Below the pieces are notes generated by a model. It saw only the letters and a list, made by a program, of their open reading frames with translations. It was not told the origin of the DNA and did no database searches. Of a stretch of 5,425 nucleotides of DNA, positions 1 through 5,307 are shown piece by piece. The first letter of the stretch is position 1, and each line of letters starts with the position of its first letter. The translations under genes and the position numbers were made by a program. The stretch covers positions 1 through 5,425 of the forward strand of contig JAJZZZ010000099.1 of the NCBI GenBank assembly GCA_021797265.1, read 5' to 3'. This DNA is from Thermoplasmata archaeon. GTDB taxonomy: Archaea > Thermoplasmatota > Thermoplasmata > Thermoplasmatales > Thermoplasmataceae.

Positions 1-269
1 TCGGACTGGTGAACCCCATGCAGATAGCCTGGTGGCTCACTGCAGGGCTCAGTGTCCTGCAGAAGTTCGGGATCATAACCATCATATTCCTGTTTGTTGG
101 AATCGTAATCTGGATATTCTTCCTGTCCGAACTTGTAAACAGGGCTTCTCTCAAATACGAACGGGAGGTTGTACTTGGTGTTAGAATATTCAGCATATCC
201 GCACTGGCAATCTTTGGGATCCTGTTTCTGTTGCTCGGAATCACGGCCATGCTGCATGTGGCGCTGTGA
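1..269 (+). CDS. Small or 5'-truncated integral membrane protein, function unknown
   Basis: I do not recognise this protein. The frame is open to the left edge. The first possible starts inside the window are GTG at 9 and ATG at 18, with no visible ribosome-binding site before them, so it may be the C-terminal part of a longer gene. From the GTG it would be 86 residues. It has two strong hydrophobic segments, at about residues 20-40 (IITIIFLFVGIVIWIFFL) and 62-85 (ending in a leucine/isoleucine-rich stretch to the C-terminus). Between them lies a charged linker with the sequence NRASLKYEREV. A weaker hydrophobic stretch, with a WW pair, precedes the first segment. This pattern indicates a helical hairpin in the cytoplasmic membrane. 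It runs convergently toward the oxidoreductase operon and shares no operon with anything visible here, so context gives no clue to its job. No clear terminator follows it. Confidence 0.6.
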   Translation, partial: GLVNPMQIAWWLTAGLSVLQKFGIITIIFLFVGIVIWIFFLSELVNRASLKYEREVVLGVRIFSISALAIFGILFLLLGITAMLHVAL

Positions 270-342
270 TACTTACCGGGCCAAAATCTAGTCCGTGCTA
301 AATTGCGCGGGAAAAGATGTTCTCATTGCGGAATTTGAGGAG

Positions 343-362
343 AAAAATTAAAAATTTAAAAA
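343..362 (-). terminator. Poly-T terminator of the oxidoreductase operon
   Basis: Read on the minus strand, 13 bases after the beta-subunit stop codon, there are three runs of five T separated by short A stretches. Archaeal RNA polymerase stops at such T-rich tracts without needing a hairpin, so this is the likely 3' end of the alpha-beta transcript. Confidence 0.6.
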
Positions 363-374
363 GGGTAAGAATGC

Positions 375-1301
375 TCAGATCAACTTTTCAGCGAAAGTAC
401 CGTATGGGTCCACAGGCGTGTAGCCGTCCTTTCCAGTTACTATCTGCTGGGAAGGCGGATAATCCAGGTAGTTCGGTACAAACTCGTTAAGTCTCTTGGT
501 AAAGCTGGGCACTACCCTGTTATCGTAGAAAACTCCTGTTGGGATACGGTCTCCCCATTCCATTCCCTTTGTGTACGCTTTCTGGAACTTCTCTTCTGCT
601 GTGTTCTCGTTTGCGGGAGTGATGACTGGATCCCAGTTCTTGTCTTCCTCTTCCAGCTTGTAAACTCTCTGCCTGTACCATTCCATTGTGTTGACATTAT
701 TGTATGTTGGGCATGGCTGAAGGACATCAATCACGGCAGAACCGTCATGCATCACAGCCATCTTTATGAGATCCTTGAGCTGCTTCATGTCAAAGCTGAA
801 TCCCCTTGCCACAAAGGAATAGCCGGATGAAAGAGCCAGCGTGATTGGGTTGAGCTTGCCGAATACATTGGGTCTTGCCAGGCTCTTGGTCTGCTCTCCA
901 AGCTGCATTGTTGGCGCTGCCTGGCCTTTGGTGAGCCCGTAAACCTCGTTGTCGTATATAATTAGTGTTAACCCAGTGTTCCGTCTCCCTTCGGCCACGA
1001 AATGGCCTGCTCCGATTCCCAGCATGTCTCCATCACCGCTGGGCACTATTACCTTCAGGTTGGGATTGGCCAGCTTAACTCCAGTGGCAAACGGTATTGA
1101 TCTGCCATGAAGTGTGTGGACCCCACCCATGTTCAGGTAATGTGGTGTCTTTCCGGAACATCCTATACCGGATATGGCAACCACATCATTTCCATTCAAG
1201 TTCAGTTCGGACAGTGCCTGGGAAATTGATGTGAGTATTCCGAAGTCCCCACAGCCAGGGCACCAGTCCACGGTTATGTCATTCTTAAAATTATGCGCCA
1301 T
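375..1301 (-). CDS. 2-oxoacid:ferredoxin oxidoreductase, beta subunit
   Basis: This is the catalytic subunit of the enzyme that oxidatively decarboxylates 2-oxoacids with CoA, giving acyl-CoA, CO2 and reduced ferredoxin in the cytoplasm. Its 308 residues match the usual archaeal beta length. Cys14 and Cys17 (WCPGCGD), Cys48 (GIGCSG) and Cys197 (QPCPTY) are in the positions of the four ligands of the single [4Fe-4S] cluster. The thiamine diphosphate site is visible as GDGD at 89-92, followed about 28 residues later by DNEVYGLTKGQ at 117-127. In the related Sulfolobus-type enzymes, lysine and leucine residues in these loops influence which 2-oxoacid is accepted; here Lys51, Leu123 and Lys125 are the candidates. 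The substrate cannot be fixed from sequence: pyruvate, 2-oxoglutarate or both are possible, hence no por/kor symbol. The ATG overlaps the end of the alpha gene by 11 bases and has a good ribosome-binding site. Confidence 0.95.
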   Translation of the reverse strand: MAHNFKNDITVDWCPGCGDFGILTSISQALSELNLNGNDVVAISGIGCSGKTPHYLNMGGVHTLHGRSIPFATGVKLANPNLKVIVPSGDGDMLGIGAGHFVAEGRRNTGLTLIIYDNEVYGLTKGQAAPTMQLGEQTKSLARPNVFGKLNPITLALSSGYSFVARGFSFDMKQLKDLIKMAVMHDGSAVIDVLQPCPTYNNVNTMEWYRQRVYKLEEEDKNWDPVITPANENTAEEKFQKAYTKGMEWGDRIPTGVFYDNRVVPSFTKRLNEFVPNYLDYPPSQQIVTGKDGYTPVDPYGTFAEKLI

Positions 1302-3186
1302 TCTGTAACACCTCTATTTCATTCTTGCTTTTGCCGGAATAGATATCCTTTGCAGCTTTCAGTATCTCATCCTCAGTCATATGCCTGCCGTTGTACTTCA
1401 AAACTGACTTCTCAATGCTGATTCCGGTATTCAGTTTTATCACCATTGCAGCCTGTGCCAGCATGTTGCTCTCCACATCTATTACAAGCTTGGCCTTTCC
1501 CAGGACCTTTTTCACAAATTCAGACGGGAACGGCATGAACATCTTCAGATAAAGCAGGTTAGCGCTTATTCCTTCCTGCTTCAGGTCTTCCATTACATCC
1601 AGAATCGGGCCCTTCTGGCTGCCCCACGTGACGAATGTTATATCTGCCTTGTCCGGACCATAGAGAACAGCCTGGTCATTTGCCGGGATTTCCTGAAGTG
1701 CGGTTTCCAGTTTCCTGAATCTTTTCCTCATCTGGGAATCCCTCATTTCCGTGTCCTCAGTTACATGACCAAGCTCATCGTGTTCATCACCAGTCATCCA
1801 GAATATATCCTTTCCCAGAATTCCCATTTCTGACATTCCAGTTTCAGTCTTGAGGCTGTACCTGTGGAAATCCGGTGATGGGACAGTCTTGAGCGTCTGC
1901 GGCACCTGAACTCTCTTGAGGTCAATGTCAGGGATCATATCTGTTGAGTTTGCAAGGTTCTTGTCAATGAGGTGTATGACGGGCAACTGGTATCTCTGTG
2001 CGTAATTGAGGGCCTTCATTGCATCGTATATGCACTCTTCAACATCTCCAGATGAAATGACGATTCTCGGGAATTCTCCATGACCTGTATTCAGCGCGAA
2101 CAGAAGATCAGACTGGCCATTTCTTGTAGGAAGTCCAGTGCTGGGTCCGCCTCTCTGGTAGAGTGTAACCACAAGGGGAACTTCGTCCATTCCTGCAAAA
2201 CCTATGCCTTCAGCCATCAATGAAAAGCCTGGGCCACTGGTGGCTGTTGAGGTCCTTGCGCCTGTTAATGCTGCGCCCTGAGCCATGGTAACAGCTGATA
2301 TCTCATCCTCAGTCTGAACAATCACGACACCGCCCCTTTTCAGGCGGTTCTTCTCTGCCTCTATGAACGAGTACTCCTCGTGTTCCTCCAGTATGGTGCT
2401 CTCATCGCTTGCGGGAGTTATGGGGTAATAGGTCTGCAGTCTTAGACCACCCATGAGCTTGCCTATGGCGGATCCGTCATTCCCGGTTATGAGGAATCTC
2501 TGTTTCTTCTGCAAGGTCTTGAGAGGTTTGCCAGCAAGGCCATTCTCATTGGCATATCTGTATGCGGCTTCAACGACCCTTACGTTTTCAGCCACTACTT
2601 TTTCCTTATTCGAGAAGACCTGTTTTATGGCCTCTACTGTGAATTTCTGATCCAACCCGGCTATTGAAAGGGTTACGGCCGAACCGAGAGTGTTGAAATA
2701 TCTTGCGGCCGGGCCTTCAGCGTTGGCAGAAGCCACAACATCGTTGAATGGAATCGGCATCGGTATGCCTCCCCTGCTTTTCATGTAATCTACTGCACCC
2801 TTCACGGTGTTGGGGAACTTTGCGTCGTCCAGAGTCGCCTTGATTCGCCTGGCTGTGTCGCGCATGATCATCCTGGCCTGTGTCAGATCAGAGCTTTCGA
2901 AGCTCCGGTCATAAATTATCTTTGTACCCGGTCCAACATCCTCGAGATGCTCAAAAATGGTGTCAGCATCAAGGGCTACAATGATATCCACAGGATACTT
3001 AAGCGATCTTGGGCGATCTTCCTTTACCCTGAGATGATTGTAACTGTGCCTTCCCTTTATGTTTGAGTGGTACTCTCTTACGCCAAATACATTATAACCA
3101 GCTTCCGCAAAGGCCCTGTTGATCATGTTGGATGAAGTGTCTATACCTCCACCCTGGGGGCCTCCAATTGCTACATTTAAATCCAT
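1291..3186 (-). CDS. 2-oxoacid:ferredoxin oxidoreductase, fused gamma-alpha subunit
   Basis: This is the large subunit of the two-subunit archaeal 2-oxoacid:ferredoxin oxidoreductase, 631 residues, close to the roughly 630 usual for this type. The gamma domain comes first (about residues 1-190), with the glycine-rich GGPQGGGID at 8-16. A linker leads to the alpha domain from about 230. The YPITP signature at 254-258 is diagnostic of this class. Next come the TSGPGFSLM segment at 316-324 and QRGGPSTGLPTR at 344-355, whose Arg345 aligns with an arginine implicated in binding the substrate carboxylate in the Sulfolobus enzyme. The C-terminal part (about 510-620) contains ITFVTWGSQKG and LKMFMPFP, typical of the transketolase C-terminal-like domain. 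No ferredoxin domain is fused, so electrons leave through the beta-subunit cluster to a separate ferredoxin. The ATG start fits a TATA box about 28 bases upstream and has no Shine-Dalgarno sequence, as expected for a leaderless message. Confidence 0.96.
   Translation of the reverse strand: MDLNVAIGGPQGGGIDTSSNMINRAFAEAGYNVFGVREYHSNIKGRHSYNHLRVKEDRPRSLKYPVDIIVALDADTIFEHLEDVGPGTKIIYDRSFESSDLTQARMIMRDTARRIKATLDDAKFPNTVKGAVDYMKSRGGIPMPIPFNDVVASANAEGPAARYFNTLGSAVTLSIAGLDQKFTVEAIKQVFSNKEKVVAENVRVVEAAYRYANENGLAGKPLKTLQKKQRFLITGNDGSAIGKLMGGLRLQTYYPITPASDESTILEEHEEYSFIEAEKNRLKRGGVVIVQTEDEISAVTMAQGAALTGARTSTATSGPGFSLMAEGIGFAGMDEVPLVVTLYQRGGPSTGLPTRNGQSDLLFALNTGHGEFPRIVISSGDVEECIYDAMKALNYAQRYQLPVIHLIDKNLANSTDMIPDIDLKRVQVPQTLKTVPSPDFHRYSLKTETGMSEMGILGKDIFWMTGDEHDELGHVTEDTEMRDSQMRKRFRKLETALQEIPANDQAVLYGPDKADITFVTWGSQKGPILDVMEDLKQEGISANLLYLKMFMPFPSEFVKKVLGKAKLVIDVESNMLAQAAMVIKLNTGISIEKSVLKYNGRHMTEDEILKAAKDIYSGKSKNEIEVLQNGA
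1309..1314 (-). promoter_or_regulatory. Ribosome-binding site of the beta subunit
   Basis: GAGGTG on the minus strand lies inside the last codons of the alpha gene, seven bases before the beta ATG. It is an exact complement to the CACCTC of the 16S rRNA 3' end. Together with the 11-base gene overlap it suggests coupled translation and equal output of the two subunits. Confidence 0.75.
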
Positions 3187-3210
3187 TGGACTTTCGCCTT
3201 TCTGGTGGAG

Positions 3211-3218
3211 ATTATAAA
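3211..3218 (-). promoter_or_regulatory. TATA box of the oxidoreductase operon (leaderless promoter)
   Basis: Minus-strand TTTATAAT is centred about 28 bases before the alpha ATG at 3186. Archaeal initiation falls some 24-28 bases after the TATA centre, so the predicted transcript begins at or within a few bases of the start codon. The absence of a Shine-Dalgarno sequence in the 25 bases between agrees. A second AT-rich stretch at 3225-3235 lies further up and fits the spacing less well. Confidence 0.6.
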
Positions 3219-3248
3219 CGAATTAAAATATTTTATCTGGCGAACCTG

Positions 3249-3258
3249 TTATATATTT
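3249..3258 (+). promoter_or_regulatory. Possible TATA element facing the hairpin-rich segment
   Basis: TTATATATTT on the plus strand would place a start site near 3277, just before the first stem-loop of the hairpin cluster. The element is nearly self-complementary, so its direction is uncertain. It also lies only about 63 bases upstream of the alpha start and could simply be AT-rich upstream DNA of that promoter. Confidence 0.25.
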
Positions 3259-3282
3259 GCTAGGGTGCATAATACTGATTGT

Positions 3283-3563
3283 TTCAAGAACAGTGCATTG
3301 AGCGTGAATTCTGTTCTTTTTGACTACCAGGACATTTTCGCATTTCACGAATCTGGCTTCGGAAAAACATGTTTTCCGAACTTATGGGATCAAGTATGGT
3401 ATTCAAAGCCAGAATTCAGCCCGGGAGGATTATATCCCCGGTAAATTCACTCTCCATTCACTTATAGAAAAGTAGGTATTTTGAAAAACGAATCAACTTT
3501 GCTTCATTGTTGGGAGCGGAAAGTTGAATTCCTGATGGAAAGCATCTTTTCCATCTTGTTCTT
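3283..3563. other. Hairpin-rich intergenic segment, candidate structured RNA or inverted-repeat element
   Basis: This segment of the 476-base gap holds no convincing gene but at least five strong stem-loops. They are: 8 bp at 3286-3293/3311-3318 with a 17-base loop; a nested structure at 3349-3417; a GC-rich hairpin at 3421-3441 (CCGG and GGAT arms separated by a two-base bulge); 8 bp at 3493-3500/3520-3527; and 8 bp at 3534-3541/3548-3555 with a six-base loop, followed by a T-rich stretch that could end a plus-strand transcript. I saw no signatures of SRP RNA, RNase P RNA, 5S rRNA, tRNA or C/D-box RNA. The low GC content argues against a classical stable RNA. A decayed inverted-repeat mobile element or a long leader of the gene at 3663 are the alternatives. 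The strand is unknown because stems read equally well on both. Confidence 0.35.
3349..3417. repeat. Nested inverted repeats (stem-loop within a stem)
   Basis: The outer stem pairs 3349-3359 with 3406-3417: seven pairs (CTGGCTT with AAGCCAG), a bulged A at 3413, then four more (GAAT with ATTC). Immediately inside is a perfect nine-pair hairpin, TTCGGAAAA at 3358-3366 with TTTTCCGAA at 3372-3380 and loop ACATG; the two helices share two bases. The remaining interior contains two similar words, TATGGGAT and TATGGTAT. Confidence 0.6.
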
Positions 3564-3633
3564 AAATACATTTAATTCATTTCATGGTAGGCTCCCCAAT
3601 TAAGATACAATCCCGCAAACGCCTGCAAATTCA

Positions 3634-3639
3634 TTTATT
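3634..3639 (+). promoter_or_regulatory. Weak TATA-like element for the 97-residue protein gene
   Basis: TTTATT is centred about 26 bases before the ATG at 3663, which is the right distance for a leaderless transcript. No Shine-Dalgarno sequence precedes that ATG. A better-looking TTTAATATA at 3646-3654 is too close (9 bases) to serve this start codon. The call rests on position more than on sequence quality. Confidence 0.35.
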
Positions 3640-3662
3640 GTACTGTTTAATATAGGTTCGAA

Positions 3663-3956
3663 ATGATTGCACTCTATATTCTGCAAAAGGCCAGTAAGGG
3701 CGTATTTGATCAGATCACTTCCGATGATATTCTGGGCAGGCAGACACTTAACCTGAAAGAAGCCGCTAACTATATTCCAAATGCAGTGGATCTTATCGTA
3801 TATTATGAGGGTTCAGACGATGGAAGGAAGAGGCTAGAGCAACTCTTCGGAAAATTTCTTCAGAGATTGGCAGCCGAAACAGAAGAGAATGTCATAAAGC
3901 AGATCAAGGAAGAAGACTCTCGGGCCGAGGATGGAATGGGGTTCCTTTTCGGATAA
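3663..3956 (+). CDS. Uncharacterised 97-residue protein with a ribosomal-stalk-like acidic C-terminal tail
   Basis: I do not recognise the family. The ATG is the only methionine codon before residue 92, and the gene is followed after 27 bases by the UPF0200 gene on the same strand, so the two are probably co-transcribed. The protein has no signal peptide or membrane segment. Residues 1-45 look like a small mixed fold (MIALYILQKASKG, then KEAANYIPNAVDLIVYY), and about 52-82 should form a charged amphipathic helix. The last 15 residues form an acidic linker (EEDSRAED) ending in GMGFLFG. That ending aligns position by position with the GLGALFG/GLSALFG type of tail by which the archaeal stalk protein aP1 (L12) contacts translation GTPases. 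The N-terminal part does not resemble aP1, so it is not simply that protein. A role near the ribosome is inference; that the reading frame is a real gene is fairly sure from its composition and operon position. Confidence 0.75.
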   Translation: MIALYILQKASKGVFDQITSDDILGRQTLNLKEAANYIPNAVDLIVYYEGSDDGRKRLEQLFGKFLQRLAAETEENVIKQIKEEDSRAEDGMGFLFG

Positions 3957-3971
3957 ATCTTCAGTATAAGT

Positions 3972-3975
3972 GGAG
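3972..3975 (+). promoter_or_regulatory. Ribosome-binding site of the UPF0200 gene
   Basis: GGAG lies eight bases before the ATG at 3984, in the 27-base gap after the upstream gene. Its presence contrasts with the first gene of the operon, which has none, and supports translation of this gene from an internal site on a shared message. Confidence 0.6.
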
Positions 3976-3983
3976 CATTTTCA

Positions 3984-4526
3984 ATGATAATTTTGACCGG
4001 CATGCCGGGTTCAGGAAAGGATGAATTCGTGAAGGTTGCAAGGGAACTGGGCTATTCGGATGTTCATATGGGCGAGACGGTAAAGGAATATGCTAAAGAG
4101 GCAGGGATACCAATGATAGACAGTGAAATAGGCCAGTTTGCAAGTGCCGAGAGAAAGTCGCATGGAATGGATATCTGGGCTAAGAGGACCGCTGAGCGTA
4201 TCAACGATTCCGAAAAGACAATTGTGGACGGGCTCAGGAATATTGAGGAGCTTGAATTTTTCAAAAGCCATTACGATTCCGTCATTGTGGTTGCAATTTA
4301 CGCAAACAGGCAGGAGCGCCTGAACCGAATATTGAGAAGAAATAGAATTGATGACGTCAGGAGTGAAAATGAACTGGAGATGAGGGATGGCAGGGAGCTG
4401 ACGTGGGGTATCGGTCGTACAATTTCCCTTGCTGATCACATGATAGTCAATGATGGCACTCTGGAGGAATTTCACAACAAAGTCAGGGCTTTTCTCTCTT
4501 CGCTGGTCAGCAGTCGTTCCTTATGA
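3984..4526 (+). CDS. UPF0200 family P-loop protein, nucleotide/dephospho-CoA kinase-like
   Basis: This cytoplasmic P-loop NTPase belongs to the archaeal UPF0200 family, which resembles nucleoside monophosphate and dephospho-CoA kinases but whose substrate I cannot name. At 180 residues it is of usual family length. The Walker A loop is GMPGSGKDE at 6-14, with Lys12. VDGLRN at 81-86 is the family's Walker B-like strand end with Asp82. An arginine-rich segment at 109-126 (RQERLNRILRRNRIDD) corresponds to the mobile LID of NMP kinases. The loop has Asp13 where most P-loops carry the Mg-coordinating Ser/Thr. In other archaea UPF0200 is linked or fused to UPF0201, but the neighbour here does not look like UPF0201. 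Archaeal dephospho-CoA kinase activity has been assigned to an unrelated family, so that name should not be transferred. The last 20 bases overlap the end of purQ on the other strand. Confidence 0.88.
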   Translation: MIILTGMPGSGKDEFVKVARELGYSDVHMGETVKEYAKEAGIPMIDSEIGQFASAERKSHGMDIWAKRTAERINDSEKTIVDGLRNIEELEFFKSHYDSVIVVAIYANRQERLNRILRRNRIDDVRSENELEMRDGRELTWGIGRTISLADHMIVNDGTLEEFHNKVRAFLSSLVSSRSL

Positions 4527-5298
4527 TATAATCTCTAACTGCAGTAAAGAATTTCTGTCCAACTGCCGAATTTCCATAAGTTTCCTGGTCAATTTTCCTG
4601 TAGTAATAAAAAAGTCTCTCAGGATGCGGCATCATTCCAATGACATTCCCTTGCATGTTTGATATTGCAGCCACTGAAGATACGGAACCATTTGGGTTCC
4701 AAGGATATCCGTCTATGTAACCATCAGCGGTTGAGTACCTGAAGAGAATCTGTCCGTTTTCCTCAAGTTTTGCAAGATTTTTTTCTGGCTCCAATATCCT
4801 GATCTTGCCCTCGGCATGGGCCACTGGTATGAGATGATGCGAGCCAATTTCAAGGGAGGAAGACAGAATGGGATTATTGGTCTCAACCCGTATATAGGTA
4901 TACCTGCATTCGTATCTGTTGGAATCATTTGGGGCAAGCACTATCTCCCTGGACTGTCCCCGAGACCATCCAGGCAGGAATCCCATCTCAGTCAGTACCT
5001 GGAAACCGTTACATATTCCTATCACTGGCTTACCGTCATCAACAAATCCTGAAATATCCCTTAGGGCAGCATCCTCAAGCCTTCGTGCAAATATCACTCC
5101 TGCCCTTATGTAGTCACCTGCAGAGAAACCACCGGGAAGAAAAATAGCTGAGAAATCCTCGAGGCTTACTGATTTCCTCTTAAGCTCATTAATATGTATA
5201 TAATGTGGTTCCAGACCTACTCTGCTGAATGACTGGAAGGCTTCATATTCATTGTTTGTCCCTTCCATTCTGATTATGGCTACCTTTCTTGCAGCCAC
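4507..5298 (-). CDS. purQ: Phosphoribosylformylglycinamidine synthase, glutaminase subunit PurQ
   Basis: PurQ releases ammonia from glutamine and passes it to PurL (with PurS), which converts FGAR to FGAM using ATP in the fourth step of purine synthesis. The 263-residue protein is a class I glutamine amidotransferase. It has the PurQ N-terminus VAIIRMEGTN, the oxyanion-loop region PGGFSAGDYIRAG at 55-67, the nucleophile Cys96 in GICNGFQVL, and the His225/Glu227 pair in MMPHPERL. HAEG at 161-164 and the NPNGS signature at 201-205 separate PurQ from other amidotransferases. It is somewhat longer than the roughly 225 residues of small bacterial PurQ. The start is GTG at 5298; the TAA of L40e lies in the same frame just three codons earlier, so no longer start exists, and the next ATG would cut into the first beta strand. 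A purine-rich GGGGAGG inside the L40e end is rather far (about 16 bases) to act as the ribosome-binding site. purL and purS are not in the window. Confidence 0.95.
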   Translation of the reverse strand: MAARKVAIIRMEGTNNEYEAFQSFSRVGLEPHYIHINELKRKSVSLEDFSAIFLPGGFSAGDYIRAGVIFARRLEDAALRDISGFVDDGKPVIGICNGFQVLTEMGFLPGWSRGQSREIVLAPNDSNRYECRYTYIRVETNNPILSSSLEIGSHHLIPVAHAEGKIRILEPEKNLAKLEENGQILFRYSTADGYIDGYPWNPNGSVSSVAAISNMQGNVIGMMPHPERLFYYYRKIDQETYGNSAVGQKFFTAVRDYIIRNDC

Positions 5299-5307
5299 GG
5301 AAGACGT

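Noticed and set aside
270..374. Possible small gene or RNA in the first intergenic gap
   Set aside because: Nothing beyond the T-tract terminator is visible in these 105 bases.
512..730. Open frames overlapping the oxidoreductase, UPF0200 and purQ genes in other frames
   Set aside because: They lie wholly inside well-supported genes, lack family motifs and have no initiation signals.
3361..3420. Minus-strand open stretch in the hairpin cluster with a charged, transposase-like look
   Set aside because: It is only about 40 codons, has no recognisable motif, and is interrupted upstream by stops. It is not enough to call a transposase remnant.
3205..3444. A 79-codon plus-strand open frame in the divergent intergenic region
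   Set aside because: It begins within the alpha-operon promoter, has no ribosome-binding site, has an unlikely composition rich in Cys, Trp and Phe, and runs through the inverted repeats. I treat it as chance.
3307..3531. Three GAATTC words about 105-114 bases apart
   Set aside because: The same word occurs several times in the coding regions of this window, and the flanks of the three copies do not align well enough to be a repeat family.
3283..3563. SRP RNA, RNase P RNA, 5S rRNA or C/D-box RNA as the identity of the hairpin cluster
   Set aside because: I looked for the conserved core motifs of each (SRP helix 8 tetraloop and AGCA side, RNase P GAGGAAAGTC and ACAGAA regions, 5S conserved loops, RTGATGA boxes) and found none. 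The AT-rich composition is also unlike these RNAs.
3654..3670. GGTTCGAAAT resembling a tRNA T-loop
   Set aside because: The flanking bases do not form the T-stem, and no acceptor, D or anticodon arms are present around it on either strand.
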